From Acidobacteriota bacterium (GTDB lineage: Bacteria; Acidobacteriota; Terriglobia; Bryobacterales; Bryobacteraceae): 12,557 nt of DNA. The stretch covers positions 1 to 12,557 of the forward strand of contig JAJYKC010000016.1 in assembly GCA_021788955.1 (NCBI GenBank), written 5' to 3'. This document shows, piece by piece, positions 1 through 6,621 of the stretch. The notes under the pieces were generated by a model that saw only the letters and a program-made list of their open reading frames with translations, ran no database searches and was not told the origin of the DNA. Position numbers and translations under genes: made by a program. The number at the start of each line of letters is the position of its first letter. Position 1 is the first letter of the stretch.

Positions 1-1064
1 GTGGGATGCTGCGGGCGGGGACCGCCGGGCCGCGAGCCGGGCAGTGAGGGGCGAATTCCTTGTTTGGCAACCAGCGGCTGCCCGGGACGGATGGGCCCGC
101 GATAAATCGGCTGGCCGGGAACGGGGTAACTGGGCGGCCTGGGGAGGCCGGGGCGAGGAGCGCCGGGCATCGGCTGGCCGGGCATGACGGCGCCGGAGCG
201 CGGCTGGGCCAGGCGGGCGGCCAACGCCGGATTGGGAGGCACCACGGGACGCGCGGCGGGCTGGCCGGCCAGCGGCCGGGGAGCGCCGGGAGCGGGTCCG
301 CCGGACGGAGGCTGGTCCGCCGGACGGCGCGGAGGCGGAGCGGTGCGTGGAGGAGGAGGGGTGGGCATCATCGGTGTGCGTGGACGCGGCCCTTCGCCGC
401 CGGCCGAAGACGGAAACGGCTGGCGCGGTCCGGAGAGAATCTGGCCCGGCTTAGGGCCGGTGGAGGCCACCGGCAGCGGTTTGGCCGTGGGCGCGGCGGG
501 GCGGCTGGGAGCAGCCTGGGGCGGAGGCGCGGCGGCCAATTCGGGAGGCGGCGGAAGCGGCTGAAGAGGCGGAGGCGGTGTCACGGTACGGGCCACGGGC
601 AGTGAGCCAACGGGCGGATGAACGGGACGGCCGGCCAGAGGCGGCCGGACGGGCGGACCGGCATGGACGACGGTTTCCTCGATGTGGTCCGCGGCGGTGG
701 GCATCTCTTCGAACTGCGGCGCGGCAGGGCCCAGAGGGCGCCCCGCGGGTGGCTTCTCGGCTGCCGCCGGAGCGTGTGCGGCTTCCTCTGCCTGCACGGC
801 GCGCGGCTCGGCCGGCTTGGGCGCTTGCGGCGGAGCGGGGCGCCCTTCGGGCCCTTCGGCGGGGGCTTCCTCCACGACCGGCTCCGGCGCTTCCTTGCCG
901 TACATGCGGCGAAGTTCGATGGCGACGTCTTCGTCGATGGAGCTGGAATGGCTGGGCTTTTTGCCGCCAATCTCGGTGACGCCCAGCTCGGCGAGCCGTT
1001 CCAGAATTTCCTTCGACTTGACTTCCAACTCCCTGGCCAGCTCGTTGATTCGGATCTTCTTCAT
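1..1064 (-). CDS. infB: Translation initiation factor IF-2, N-terminal part (cut by window edge)
   Basis: IF-2 is the GTPase that places initiator fMet-tRNA on the 30S subunit and promotes subunit joining. Only residues 1-354 are in the window; the GTPase and tRNA-binding domains lie beyond base 1. The start MKKIRINELARELEVKSKEI is the classic small helical IF2_N domain, followed by GVTEIGGKK and SSSIDEDVA, also typical of IF-2. From about residue 58 to the edge the protein is a very long Pro/Ala/Arg/Gly linker, low in complexity and surely disordered, as in other high-GC IF-2 proteins. The ATG at 1064 is the only reasonable start in frame. It lies 36 bases after the nusA stop and has no clear Shine-Dalgarno sequence next to it; an AGGAG overlaps the nusA stop, about 33 bases away. 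Third gene of a rimP-nusA-infB operon. Identification is firm; the rest of the gene is not seen. Confidence 0.93.
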   Translation of the reverse strand, partial: MKKIRINELARELEVKSKEILERLAELGVTEIGGKKPSHSSSIDEDVAIELRRMYGKEAPEPVVEEAPAEGPEGRPAPPQAPKPAEPRAVQAEEAAHAPAAAEKPPAGRPLGPAAPQFEEMPTAADHIEETVVHAGPPVRPPLAGRPVHPPVGSLPVARTVTPPPPLQPLPPPPELAAAPPPQAAPSRPAAPTAKPLPVASTGPKPGQILSGPRQPFPSSAGGEGPRPRTPMMPTPPPPRTAPPPRRPADQPPSGGPAPGAPRPLAGQPAARPVVPPNPALAARLAQPRSGAVMPGQPMPGAPRPGLPRPPSYPVPGQPIYRGPIRPGQPLVAKQGIRPSLPGSRPGGPRPQHP

Positions 1065-1100
1065 AGATAAAGCAAACGCTGCTACTTCGCGGAGACGCTC

Positions 1101-2741
1101 CTATTCGCCGCGCCCTGGAGCGCCGGGCTTCTCTTCACCAGCGCCCTCGGACTGATTTTGAGTGGGGGAACCCGCATCCTCTATGGTAACAGACTGCCCC
1201 GCCGTTTCCGGCAGTTCTTCCGCGGGCTGGGCCTCTTCGGCCAGCTCGCTGCCGGGCTCGAATTTCTCTTCGGGGCTTTCGGGATCGTAGAGCGTGCCCG
1301 GCGGATAATTGGTTTCGGTGATGCACTCGGGCGGCGGCGCGGGACCGGGCTCGGTATCGAGCGAACCGGTATCGGTGCCCTGGACTTCGGCGGCATCGGC
1401 GGCGGAGGCACTCAGGTCCGGCGCAACCGGCTGGGGCTCGGGGAGGGCCTGCTCGGGATTCTCCACACCCTGGCCCTCTTCGAACTGGCTGTAATAAGCG
1501 TTCACGGTCTCCTGGATTTTTTCGAGGGCGCTCTCGCTGATGCCGATTTCCTGGAGCTGCTCGGGGGTCATGCCGCCGAGCTTTTCGATGGTGCCGATGC
1601 CGGCTTCGACCAGCTTCTGCGCGATGTTTTCGCCGAGGCCGTAATCGATCAGGACGGATACGGGGGCGCCCGGCGCCACCAGCGCGGCCATCTGGGATTC
1701 GACCTCCTGGCGCTTTTCCTCTTCGCTCTTGATGTCGATTTTCCAGCCGAGCAGCTTGGCGGCGAGGCGCACGTTCTGGCCCTTCTTGCCGATGGCAAGC
1801 GAGAGCTGCGAATCGTCGACGATCACCTCCATGTGCTTTTCGAGCGGATCGAGGATGCTGATGCGGCTGACCTTGGCGGGGCTGAGGGCGTGGGTGGCAA
1901 AGGCCACCGGATCGTCGGAGAACTCGATGATATCGATCTTCTCGCCGCGCAGTTCGCGGATGATGGACTGCACGCGCATGCCCTTCATGCCGACGCAGGC
2001 GCCGACGCTATCGACATCGCGGTCGCGGCTCTGCACGGCAATCTTGGTGCGCTCGCCGGCTTCGCGGGCGCAGCCCTTGATGATGACGGTGCTGTCGTAA
2101 ATTTCGGGGACTTCCTGCTCGAACAGGCGCATGACCAGCTCGGGCGCGGCGCGCGAGACCAACACGCCGGGACCTTTGCTGGACTTGTCGACCAGCTTTA
2201 TGACGCAGCGGACGCGGTCGCCGGCGCTGTAGCTTTCGAGACGCGATTGCTCTTTCTTGGACAACCGGGCTTCGGTCTTGCCGAGGTCGAGGATATAGTC
2301 CGGGCCTTCGACGCGTTTGATGGTGCAATTCACCAGTTCGCCGGTACGGCCGGAGTATTCGTTGAAAACGGTTTCCCGCTCAGCTTCGCGGACCTTCTGA
2401 AAGATGACCTGCTTGGCGGTCTGGGCGGAGATGCGGCCGAGCGCCTCGGTATTTTTGGGGATGCGGATTTCGACGCCGACCTCGGCTTCGGGATTGATGC
2501 GGCGCGCCTCGGCGAGGGTCATTTCGTGCACCGGGTCTTCGACCGCCTCCACGGCCTTCTTTACGGCGAAGAGTTGGATCGCGCCGGTTTTGGGGTCCAT
2601 ATCGGCGATGTAGTCTTCGTTGGTGCGGTAGTGTTTGCGGGCGGCGACCAGCATGGCGTCCTTGACGGCGTCGAATACGATCTGCGGGTCGATGCCTTTT
2701 TCCTTGCTCAAAATCTCGATGGACTGAAAAATCGTTTCCAA
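1101..2741 (-). CDS. nusA: Transcription termination/antitermination factor NusA
   Basis: NusA binds RNA polymerase and nascent RNA and modulates pausing, Rho-dependent and intrinsic termination, and antitermination. The 546-residue product shows the family order: an N-terminal RNA-polymerase-binding domain (about 1-130), an S1 domain (about 134-200), KH1 with GMKG at 251-254, KH2 with GKKG at 318-321, then one helix-hairpin-helix-like module (about 362-416). Residues 417-546 form an acidic, Pro/Glu-rich tail likely to be disordered; it is unlike the two C-terminal acidic repeats of the E. coli protein. The start is a TTG, preceded by GAGGG four bases away. No in-frame ATG exists before Met30, which would cut into the N-terminal domain. 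It lies 55 bases after rimP and 36 before infB, the common rimP-nusA-infB order. Autoregulation through the leader hairpin upstream of rimP is plausible but inferred. Confidence 0.96.
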   Translation of the reverse strand: METIFQSIEILSKEKGIDPQIVFDAVKDAMLVAARKHYRTNEDYIADMDPKTGAIQLFAVKKAVEAVEDPVHEMTLAEARRINPEAEVGVEIRIPKNTEALGRISAQTAKQVIFQKVREAERETVFNEYSGRTGELVNCTIKRVEGPDYILDLGKTEARLSKKEQSRLESYSAGDRVRCVIKLVDKSSKGPGVLVSRAAPELVMRLFEQEVPEIYDSTVIIKGCAREAGERTKIAVQSRDRDVDSVGACVGMKGMRVQSIIRELRGEKIDIIEFSDDPVAFATHALSPAKVSRISILDPLEKHMEVIVDDSQLSLAIGKKGQNVRLAAKLLGWKIDIKSEEEKRQEVESQMAALVAPGAPVSVLIDYGLGENIAQKLVEAGIGTIEKLGGMTPEQLQEIGISESALEKIQETVNAYYSQFEEGQGVENPEQALPEPQPVAPDLSASAADAAEVQGTDTGSLDTEPGPAPPPECITETNYPPGTLYDPESPEEKFEPGSELAEEAQPAEELPETAGQSVTIEDAGSPTQNQSEGAGEEKPGAPGRGE

Positions 2742-2752
2742 GGTGCCCTCAT
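2708..2752 (-). other. Possible 14-codon leader ORF overlapping the nusA start
   Basis: An ATG at 2752-2750 has AGGA at four-base spacing and opens a 14-residue frame (MRAPWKRFFSPSRF) that ends at TGA 2710-2708. It overlaps the first codons of nusA in another frame. Its start (ATG with AGGA) looks better than the TTG of nusA. It could tune nusA translation by coupling or competition, or be chance. Confidence 0.2.
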
Positions 2753-2796
2753 GAATTCCTATAGACTTTTCGGCTGTTTCTCTCTCTCCGGCGGGA

Positions 2797-3261
2797 TTAC
2801 CACTCGAACTTCAGGTTGGCCTTCTGGACCTGCTCAAAAGGGAAATGGATGGTCTTTCCCGGCCCGGTTTCGAGCGCGATATTGCCGTCATCAAAGCCGG
2901 CCAGCGTACCTTCCCAGTGCATGCGTCCATCCACCGGCCGGCGCAGGTTGATTTTGGCGCGCTTGCCCACAAAGCGTTGGTAGTCCCCGGGCTTGACGAG
3001 CTTCCGCTCGATTCCGGGGGAGCTCACTTCGAGCGTATAGCGGCCGCCCGGCACCACGTCTTCGACGTCGAGAATGGTGCCCACCTGCTGGGACACGAGC
3101 TCGCAATCGGCGTGGGAGACGCCTTCGGGCTTATCGATGGAGATGCGCACGAGGCGAGCGCCGCCGCCGCCCTTGACCTCCACTTCAACAACTTCCATGC
3201 CTTCCGACTCCGTCACGCGCCGCGCGATCTCTTCGATTTTGGACGCCACTTCCTGCCGCAT
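2797..3261 (-). CDS. rimP: Ribosome maturation factor RimP
   Basis: RimP is a cytoplasmic assembly factor needed for maturation of the 30S ribosomal subunit. The 154-residue protein has the usual family length. It shows an N-terminal alpha/beta domain starting RQEVASKIEEIARRVTESEG, the conserved core LEVSSPGIERKL near the middle, and a small C-terminal SH3-like beta-barrel (FVGKRAKINLRRPVDGR onward). Its place directly before nusA is the usual arrangement. The ATG at 3261 fits the family N-terminus; the Shine-Dalgarno sequence is poor. The gene is first in the rimP-nusA-infB operon. Immediately upstream there is a terminator-like hairpin inside the presumed leader, which suggests that expression depends on read-through. 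Nothing in the coding sequence looks broken. Confidence 0.94.
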   Translation of the reverse strand: MRQEVASKIEEIARRVTESEGMEVVEVEVKGGGGARLVRISIDKPEGVSHADCELVSQQVGTILDVEDVVPGGRYTLEVSSPGIERKLVKPGDYQRFVGKRAKINLRRPVDGRMHWEGTLAGFDDGNIALETGPGKTIHFPFEQVQKANLKFEW

Positions 3262-3285
3262 CGTTGCCAGAGTGTGAAATCCAAC

Positions 3286-3309
3286 AAAAAAGTGGGCTTT
3301 CGCCCACTT
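3286..3309 (-). terminator. Intrinsic terminator / candidate attenuator in the rimP-nusA-infB leader
   Basis: On the minus strand AAGTGGGC, a four-base GAAA loop and GCCCACTT form a perfect 8-bp stem, followed at once by a T-run (six T in a row, two of them in the stem). It ends 24 bases before the rimP ATG and about 24 bases downstream of the -10-like TACAAT at 3338-3333. The GAAA tetraloop adds stability. It is either the terminator of a transcript from the vapB remnant or an attenuator that the operon's own transcript must pass. Confidence 0.75.
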
Positions 3310-3332
3310 CGCTAGATCGACGCTCTAAGACT

Positions 3333-3338
3333 ATTGTA
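3333..3338 (-). promoter_or_regulatory. Candidate -10 element for the rimP operon
   Basis: On the minus strand TACAAT matches the sigma-70 -10 consensus in five of six positions and lies about 70 bases before rimP, just after the remains of the toxin gene. The -35 side is poor (TTTCCC at 19-base spacing). A transcript from here would start near 3326 and meet the hairpin at 3309-3290 almost at once. Confidence 0.4.
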
Positions 3339-3368
3339 GCGTAATTCCGGCAGGGGAGGGAAAAGAGT

Positions 3369-3422
3369 TTACCAGGCGAGGCGCTGGAGGCCGGCGATGC
3401 GGTCGAAGTGGGCGATCTTCGG
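3369..3422 (-). pseudogene. Remnant of the 3' end of a vapC (PIN-domain toxin) gene
   Basis: In the frame two bases ahead of the antitoxin, the minus strand reads PKIAHFDRIAGLQRLAW and then TAA at 3371-3369. HFDRIxGLxxxxW just before the stop is a common C-terminus of VapC PIN-domain ribonucleases. Only about 17 of some 130 codons remain; the acidic catalytic residues are gone. The antitoxin tail EPED overlaps the remnant start, which places the deletion join near 3413-3425. The short length limits confidence, but the position directly behind a VapB-like gene supports it strongly. Confidence 0.6.
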
Positions 3423-3709
3423 GTTCGATCTGCTCGAACTCCCGATCTACCTCAGCGAGATCTTCCTTCAGATGTGCCAGCTTGCCGAACCAGCTCGGAA
3501 GCTTGCCTTCGGGCTTGGGTTTCGGCGGCTCGGGTTCGCGGGGCTTCTCTTCCACCGCTTCCGCAACGAACTGGCGGAGCGGAATTCCCCGCTTCCTGGC
3601 GCGGTCCTTGGCGCGGCGGAGGAGCGGATCCGGAATTTCGAGGGTCGTCCTCACGTTTTCAGCACCCCATATTTCCGCAGACCGGGTACACTTTCTCCAG
3701 GAGGAATCT

Positions 3710-4222
3710 ATGCCCATCAGCGAGATGTTGTTGCCGGAATTCGACGAGGAAATGAAGAACACCCGCAAGCTGCTGGAGCGGTGTCCGGACGGGAAATTCG
3801 ATTATCAGCCGCATCCGAAATCCATGACTCTGGGGCGGCTGGCCACGCACGTCGCGGAACTGCCCTCATGGGCAGCGATGGCACTGGAGAGCGAGGTGCT
3901 CGATATTCCGCCGGATTACACGCCAACCATCGCAGGCCACCGCGCGGAGTTGCTGGCCATCTTCGACAAGAGCGTCAAGGACGCGCGCGCGAAGATCGCC
4001 GCCGCCACGGACGAACAGTGGGGCAAGACCTGGACGCTCAAGTTCGGCGGGAATGCCATCATGTCGATGCCGCGGTCGGCGGTGGTGCGCAGCGTGGTGA
4101 TGAACCACATGATTCACCATCGCGCGCAGCTCGGGGTTTTTTTGCGGTTGAACGATGTGGCGATTCCGGGGATGTACGGGCCATCGGCAGACGAGCCGCG
4201 GTTCCGGGAAGCGAGCTCCTAA
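3710..4222 (+). CDS. DinB-like (DinB/YfiT superfamily) putative metal-binding protein
   Basis: A 170-residue protein of the DinB/YfiT four-helix-bundle type. The likely metal-binding triad is visible: His47 in THVAELP, and His133 and His137 in NHMIHHRAQL. The start (MPISEMLLPEFDEEMKNTRK) and the length fit Bacillus DinB-like proteins. Members bind a divalent metal; some act as thiol-dependent S-transferases, while most, including this type, have no known reaction, so no substrate is assigned. The ATG at 3710 has a strong AGGAGG four bases beyond an AATCT spacer (3699-3709), so longer upstream starts in the same frame are rejected. It is transcribed divergently from the antitoxin gene, 55 bases away, and ends 195 bases before the dehydrogenase-like gene. 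It probably forms its own transcription unit. No defect seen. Confidence 0.82.
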   Translation: MPISEMLLPEFDEEMKNTRKLLERCPDGKFDYQPHPKSMTLGRLATHVAELPSWAAMALESEVLDIPPDYTPTIAGHRAELLAIFDKSVKDARAKIAAATDEQWGKTWTLKFGGNAIMSMPRSAVVRSVVMNHMIHHRAQLGVFLRLNDVAIPGMYGPSADEPRFREASS

Positions 4223-4250
4223 CGATGTAATCGGCTCCGCGGGTTCGCGG

Positions 4251-4317
4251 GGACGCCGGTTGTAAACGTCCGCACCTTGTAGACATCGCCGGCGCTGAAC
4301 CGCACCCGCCGGCGTCC
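4251..4317. repeat. Inverted repeat, 9-bp arms, in the DinB-dehydrogenase intergenic region
   Basis: GGACGCCGG at 4251-4259 is the exact reverse complement of CCGGCGTCC at 4309-4317, with 49 bases between. There is no T-run after either arm, so it is not a standard terminator. It may be a weak terminator or processing structure for the DinB gene, or chance in GC-rich DNA. Confidence 0.3.
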
Positions 4318-4329
4318 ATTCCGTCACAG

Positions 4330-4342
4330 ACAACACTGTTGT
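4330..4342. promoter_or_regulatory. Short palindrome, possible operator
   Basis: ACAACA-C-TGTTGT is a perfect 6-bp inverted repeat about a single centre base, 75 bases before the start of the secreted dehydrogenase-like gene. The size and AT-rich arms in a GC-rich region suit a dimeric repressor site. No regulator can be named and no clear promoter hexamers flank it. Confidence 0.25.
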
Positions 4343-4417
4343 TATGGCGCAATCATAAGCGGCATGGACGGCGTCCCCGGAAGCCGCGGGCGCTGCTCTC
4401 ATAGAGAGGTGGATTGC

Positions 4418-5923
4418 ATGAAAGTACAGCCAGTGTTGTTGGTCCTGTGCGCGGTCGCTCTCACGTCGTTCGAGGCCGAGGCCGCTTCGCCTTCTAACGT
4501 GACCGTTCCTCCGGGGTACACCATGACCGCGGTGGCCACCGGTCTGAATTTTCCGACTGCCATCACTTTGGTGGGCGACTCGATCTGGGTGACGGAAGCG
4601 GGAATCGCCACGCCGCCGGCAGTGAAGAAGATCGACAACAGGGGGAACGTCATTACGGTGCTGACCGACGCCATGCTTCCGAACGGCGTATTGGTGTCGC
4701 CGGTCACGGGGATTACCTACGCCGAAGGCTGGATCTGGCTGGTGCACCGGGAGACGGCGACATCGGGGGGCGTGCCGGTGGGCGCGATATCGAAATTCCT
4801 GCCACAGGATCCGGTGGGCACGTTTCAAACCGTGCTGAGCGGTTTGCCTTTTTTCGGCGATCATCCAGGATCGTCGATCGTATTTGGGAATGGCCGCGCT
4901 TATCTCACGACCGGCCTGCCGACTAACGCCAGCGTGGTGGGACCGGATAACGGGTGGGCCGTCACTTATCCGACGTTCCACGATTTTCCGCCGGTAGATA
5001 TCGAATTGAGCGGCACCGGATATCAAACGGCTCCGCCGGCTGCAAACGCCAAGCCTTTTGCCCTGGACCCATCGGCCACAAAAATTACCGAACCCTTCAT
5101 GGCATTTGGGAGCGGGACCGTCCCGGCGGGCTCGGTGGTGCCCGGAGTGACGCCGGAGAAACCGGGGAATGGCGTGATTATACTGGGCGGCGGCTCGGTT
5201 TATTCTTTCGATCCTCACGCAAGTGACGCAGTAGCGACGTTGCGGCTGGAGGGCTGGGGATTCCGCAACGACTACGGCCTGGGGATCGATCCGTTCAACC
5301 CCAACGACCTATTTGTCAGCAACAACGGAGCGGATGAGCGCGGGTCGCGGCCGATTGTCAACGACTGGGACGATATGTTCGTGATCCACCTCGGACAGGG
5401 TGTGCAGTTCTTTGGCTGGCCGGATTATTTCCACGATCCGGTAACGCGCAATCCCCTGCCGGTAACCAATGCAATGTTCTGCCCGTCGAGTCCCCCTTAC
5501 GGGATGTGCCCGCAGTTTGCCTTGTCGGATAGTTTTCGAAGCAGCTTGACGGTCCAGTCCGCATTCGCCGAGCTGACCAACCACTCTTCGTCGAACATGT
5601 TCGATTTTTCGCGCACTGCGGAATTCGGCTATGTGGGCGACATTTTCATCGCGCAGACCGGATCGCTTCCGCCGGTCACCGGCGCAACTTCGCTCATAGG
5701 GTACGCGGTGGCGCGAATTGACCACAGCACAGGCACGGAGAACGTTTTCATTACGCACACCTCCAACGATACGGCGACAGTGTTCGCACCGGACGGCATG
5801 AACAAACCCATCGACGTGAAGTTTCGGGGGCCCGATATGTTTATTGCGGACTTTGGAGTTTTCTTCCCCGCAACGATCACCCCGGGGACCGGCAAGATCT
5901 GGATGGTTTCCCACGCTCAGTGA
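4418..5923 (+). CDS. Secreted beta-propeller protein, glucose/sorbosone dehydrogenase-like
   Basis: A 501-residue exported protein. The N-terminus (MKVQ, a hydrophobic LLVLCAVALT core, then AEA before Ala23) is a signal peptide, probably cut after residue 22, so it acts in the periplasm or outside the cell. The mature part begins VPPGYTMTAVATGLNFPTAI, which together with GWGFRNDYGLGID (279-291), NNGADERGSRP (302-312), WDDMF and FGWPDYFHDP (332-341) is typical of six-bladed propellers of the PQQ-dependent sugar (glucose/sorbosone) dehydrogenase-like group. The RN of GFRN and the acidic loop after NNGADERG are the usual conserved family spots. PQQ binding and the substrate cannot be confirmed, so a related non-enzymatic propeller is possible. 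The ATG at 4418 is preferred over one at 4364 because GAGGTGG lies five bases upstream and the signal peptide starts there. It stands alone and converges on maf with a 9-base gap. Confidence 0.72.
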   Translation: MKVQPVLLVLCAVALTSFEAEAASPSNVTVPPGYTMTAVATGLNFPTAITLVGDSIWVTEAGIATPPAVKKIDNRGNVITVLTDAMLPNGVLVSPVTGITYAEGWIWLVHRETATSGGVPVGAISKFLPQDPVGTFQTVLSGLPFFGDHPGSSIVFGNGRAYLTTGLPTNASVVGPDNGWAVTYPTFHDFPPVDIELSGTGYQTAPPAANAKPFALDPSATKITEPFMAFGSGTVPAGSVVPGVTPEKPGNGVIILGGGSVYSFDPHASDAVATLRLEGWGFRNDYGLGIDPFNPNDLFVSNNGADERGSRPIVNDWDDMFVIHLGQGVQFFGWPDYFHDPVTRNPLPVTNAMFCPSSPPYGMCPQFALSDSFRSSLTVQSAFAELTNHSSSNMFDFSRTAEFGYVGDIFIAQTGSLPPVTGATSLIGYAVARIDHSTGTENVFITHTSNDTATVFAPDGMNKPIDVKFRGPDMFIADFGVFFPATITPGTGKIWMVSHAQ

Positions 5924-5932
5924 TCGCGCGGG

Positions 5933-6481
5933 TTAACCGAAGGCTTTCAAGTATTGCCAGACCAGGGCGATGGGCAAGCCGACCACGTTGAAGTAGCAGC
6001 CCTCGACTTTTTGGATGAACTTGGAAGCAAGGCCCTGGATGGCATAGGCGCCGGCTTTGTCCATGGGCTCGCCGCTGGCCACGTAGTCGTCGATATCACG
6101 CGCGCTCAGCGGCAGGAACCAGACAGCGGTGACGGCCCAGTCGAGGACCACATCCCGGCCGCGGCGGAGGGCGATGCCGGTCAGGACTTCGTGGCGGCGG
6201 TCGGAGAGGCGGGCCAGCATGCGGCGGGCATCGGCGGCGCCGGCGGGCTTGCCCAGCATTTGGCCGTCGATCACCACGGTGGTGTCCGCGCCAAGGATGA
6301 TTTCGCCGGGCGCCGGGTCGATGGCCAGCGCCTTCATCTCGGCCAGGCGGCGGACGTAATCTTCGGGCCTCTCAGCGTAGAGCACCGTTTCATCTACCGC
6401 GGCGGAGCGGACGGTGAACGGGATTCCGGCGTTGCGGAGGATCTCGGCGCGGCGGGGGGATTGCGAGGCGAGGACGAGCAC
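5933..6481 (-). CDS. maf: Maf family nucleoside triphosphate pyrophosphatase (dTTP/UTP type)
   Basis: Maf proteins hydrolyse non-canonical or excess nucleoside triphosphates to the monophosphate and pyrophosphate, cleaning the nucleotide pool; some affect cell division. The 182-residue length is usual. Visible motifs are LASQSPRR (4-11), ADT (65-67) holding the likely catalytic Asp66, GKP (77-79), HEVLTG (97-102), SGEPMDKAGAYAIQG (136-150) and GCYFNVVGLP (161-170). DKAGAYAIQG resembles the B. subtilis Maf / E. coli YhdE branch, which prefers dTTP and UTP, rather than the YceF branch; specificity is therefore inferred. The start is GTG at 6481, directly before LVLASQSPRR, with only a weak GAGAG upstream. 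It is divergent from gyrA across 186 bases of repeat-bearing DNA and convergent with the secreted propeller gene. Confidence 0.93.
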   Translation of the reverse strand: MLVLASQSPRRAEILRNAGIPFTVRSAAVDETVLYAERPEDYVRRLAEMKALAIDPAPGEIILGADTTVVIDGQMLGKPAGAADARRMLARLSDRRHEVLTGIALRRGRDVVLDWAVTAVWFLPLSARDIDDYVASGEPMDKAGAYAIQGLASKFIQKVEGCYFNVVGLPIALVWQYLKAFG

Positions 6482-6508
6482 GCTCTCTAGTATGAGGGAT
6501 TGGTTATT

Positions 6509-6541
6509 AGCTGTCAGCTATCGGCTTTCAGCCATCAGCTT
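6509..6541. repeat. Left copy of degenerate 7-base tandem repeats
   Basis: The plus strand can be read as successive 7-base units TCAGCTA, TCGGCTT, TCAGCCA and TCAGCTT (consensus TCRGCYN). It pairs imperfectly with the inverted copy at 6622-6662: about 24 of the first 31 aligned bases match. It lies just upstream of the maf start, so it falls in the maf promoter or leader on the minus strand. Confidence 0.6.
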
Positions 6542-6591
6542 CGCATTCGGTTTCAGCGGCGTGCCGCCGATGCGGCGCGGGGACTTCCTGA

Positions 6592-6597
6592 TAAAAT
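6592..6597 (+). promoter_or_regulatory. Candidate -10 element for gyrA
   Basis: TAAAAT resembles the -10 consensus in the most AT-rich part of the maf-gyrA gap, 70 bases before the gyrA ATG. No acceptable -35 hexamer is visible at 16-18 bases. If used, transcription would start near 6604 and the leader would contain the hairpin repeat at 6622-6646. Confidence 0.3.
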
Positions 6598-6621
6598 AGA
6601 AGAGATAGCACCCATCCTGGA

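Larger units (their letters stand above)
3331..3654 (-). pseudogene. VapB-type antitoxin gene, orphaned and running into deleted vapC
   Basis: The first 70 or so residues look like an intact antitoxin of the VapB-like class: VRTTLEIPDPLLRRAKDRAR is a typical ribbon-helix-helix DNA-binding start, then a Pro/Glu/Lys-rich linker, then GKLPSWFGKLAHLKEDLAEV and EFEQIEPED, the toxin-binding tail. Related antitoxins usually stop right after a tail like this. Here the frame runs on for about 32 residues rich in Arg and Pro to a TAG at 3333-3331, because the bases after EPED belong to the end of the toxin gene in another frame. The GTG at 3654 is chosen because the domain starts there; the frame is open further upstream, without conserved sequence. 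In the intact module VapB neutralises the VapC PIN-domain ribonuclease and represses its own operon. The protein may still fold and bind DNA, but it has no local toxin. The family call is from pattern recognition. Confidence 0.65.

Noticed and set aside
60..979. Several open frames on the plus strand, and one out-of-frame on the minus strand, in the first kilobase
   Set aside because: All are other-frame readings of the repetitive Pro/Ala codons of the infB linker; the infB frame itself has a clear IF2_N domain.
1158..2951. 597-codon open frame on the plus strand opposite nusA and part of rimP
   Set aside because: It is an antisense shadow of GC-rich coding DNA: the composition (Ala, Gly, Leu, Asp, Arg repeats) mirrors nusA, no domain is recognisable, and it crosses two well-supported genes.
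3262..3330. tRNA gene upstream of rimP, as in the metY-rimP-nusA order of E. coli
   Set aside because: The short leader has only one hairpin with a T-run; there is no cloverleaf, T-loop or CCA-type end.
3866..5218. 450-codon open frame on the minus strand across the DinB-like gene, the gap and the dehydrogenase-like gene
   Set aside because: It overlaps two good genes with strong ribosome sites, and its His/Arg-rich sequence has no recognisable domain. I also considered a decayed minus-strand gene in the gap at 4223-4352 but could not support one.
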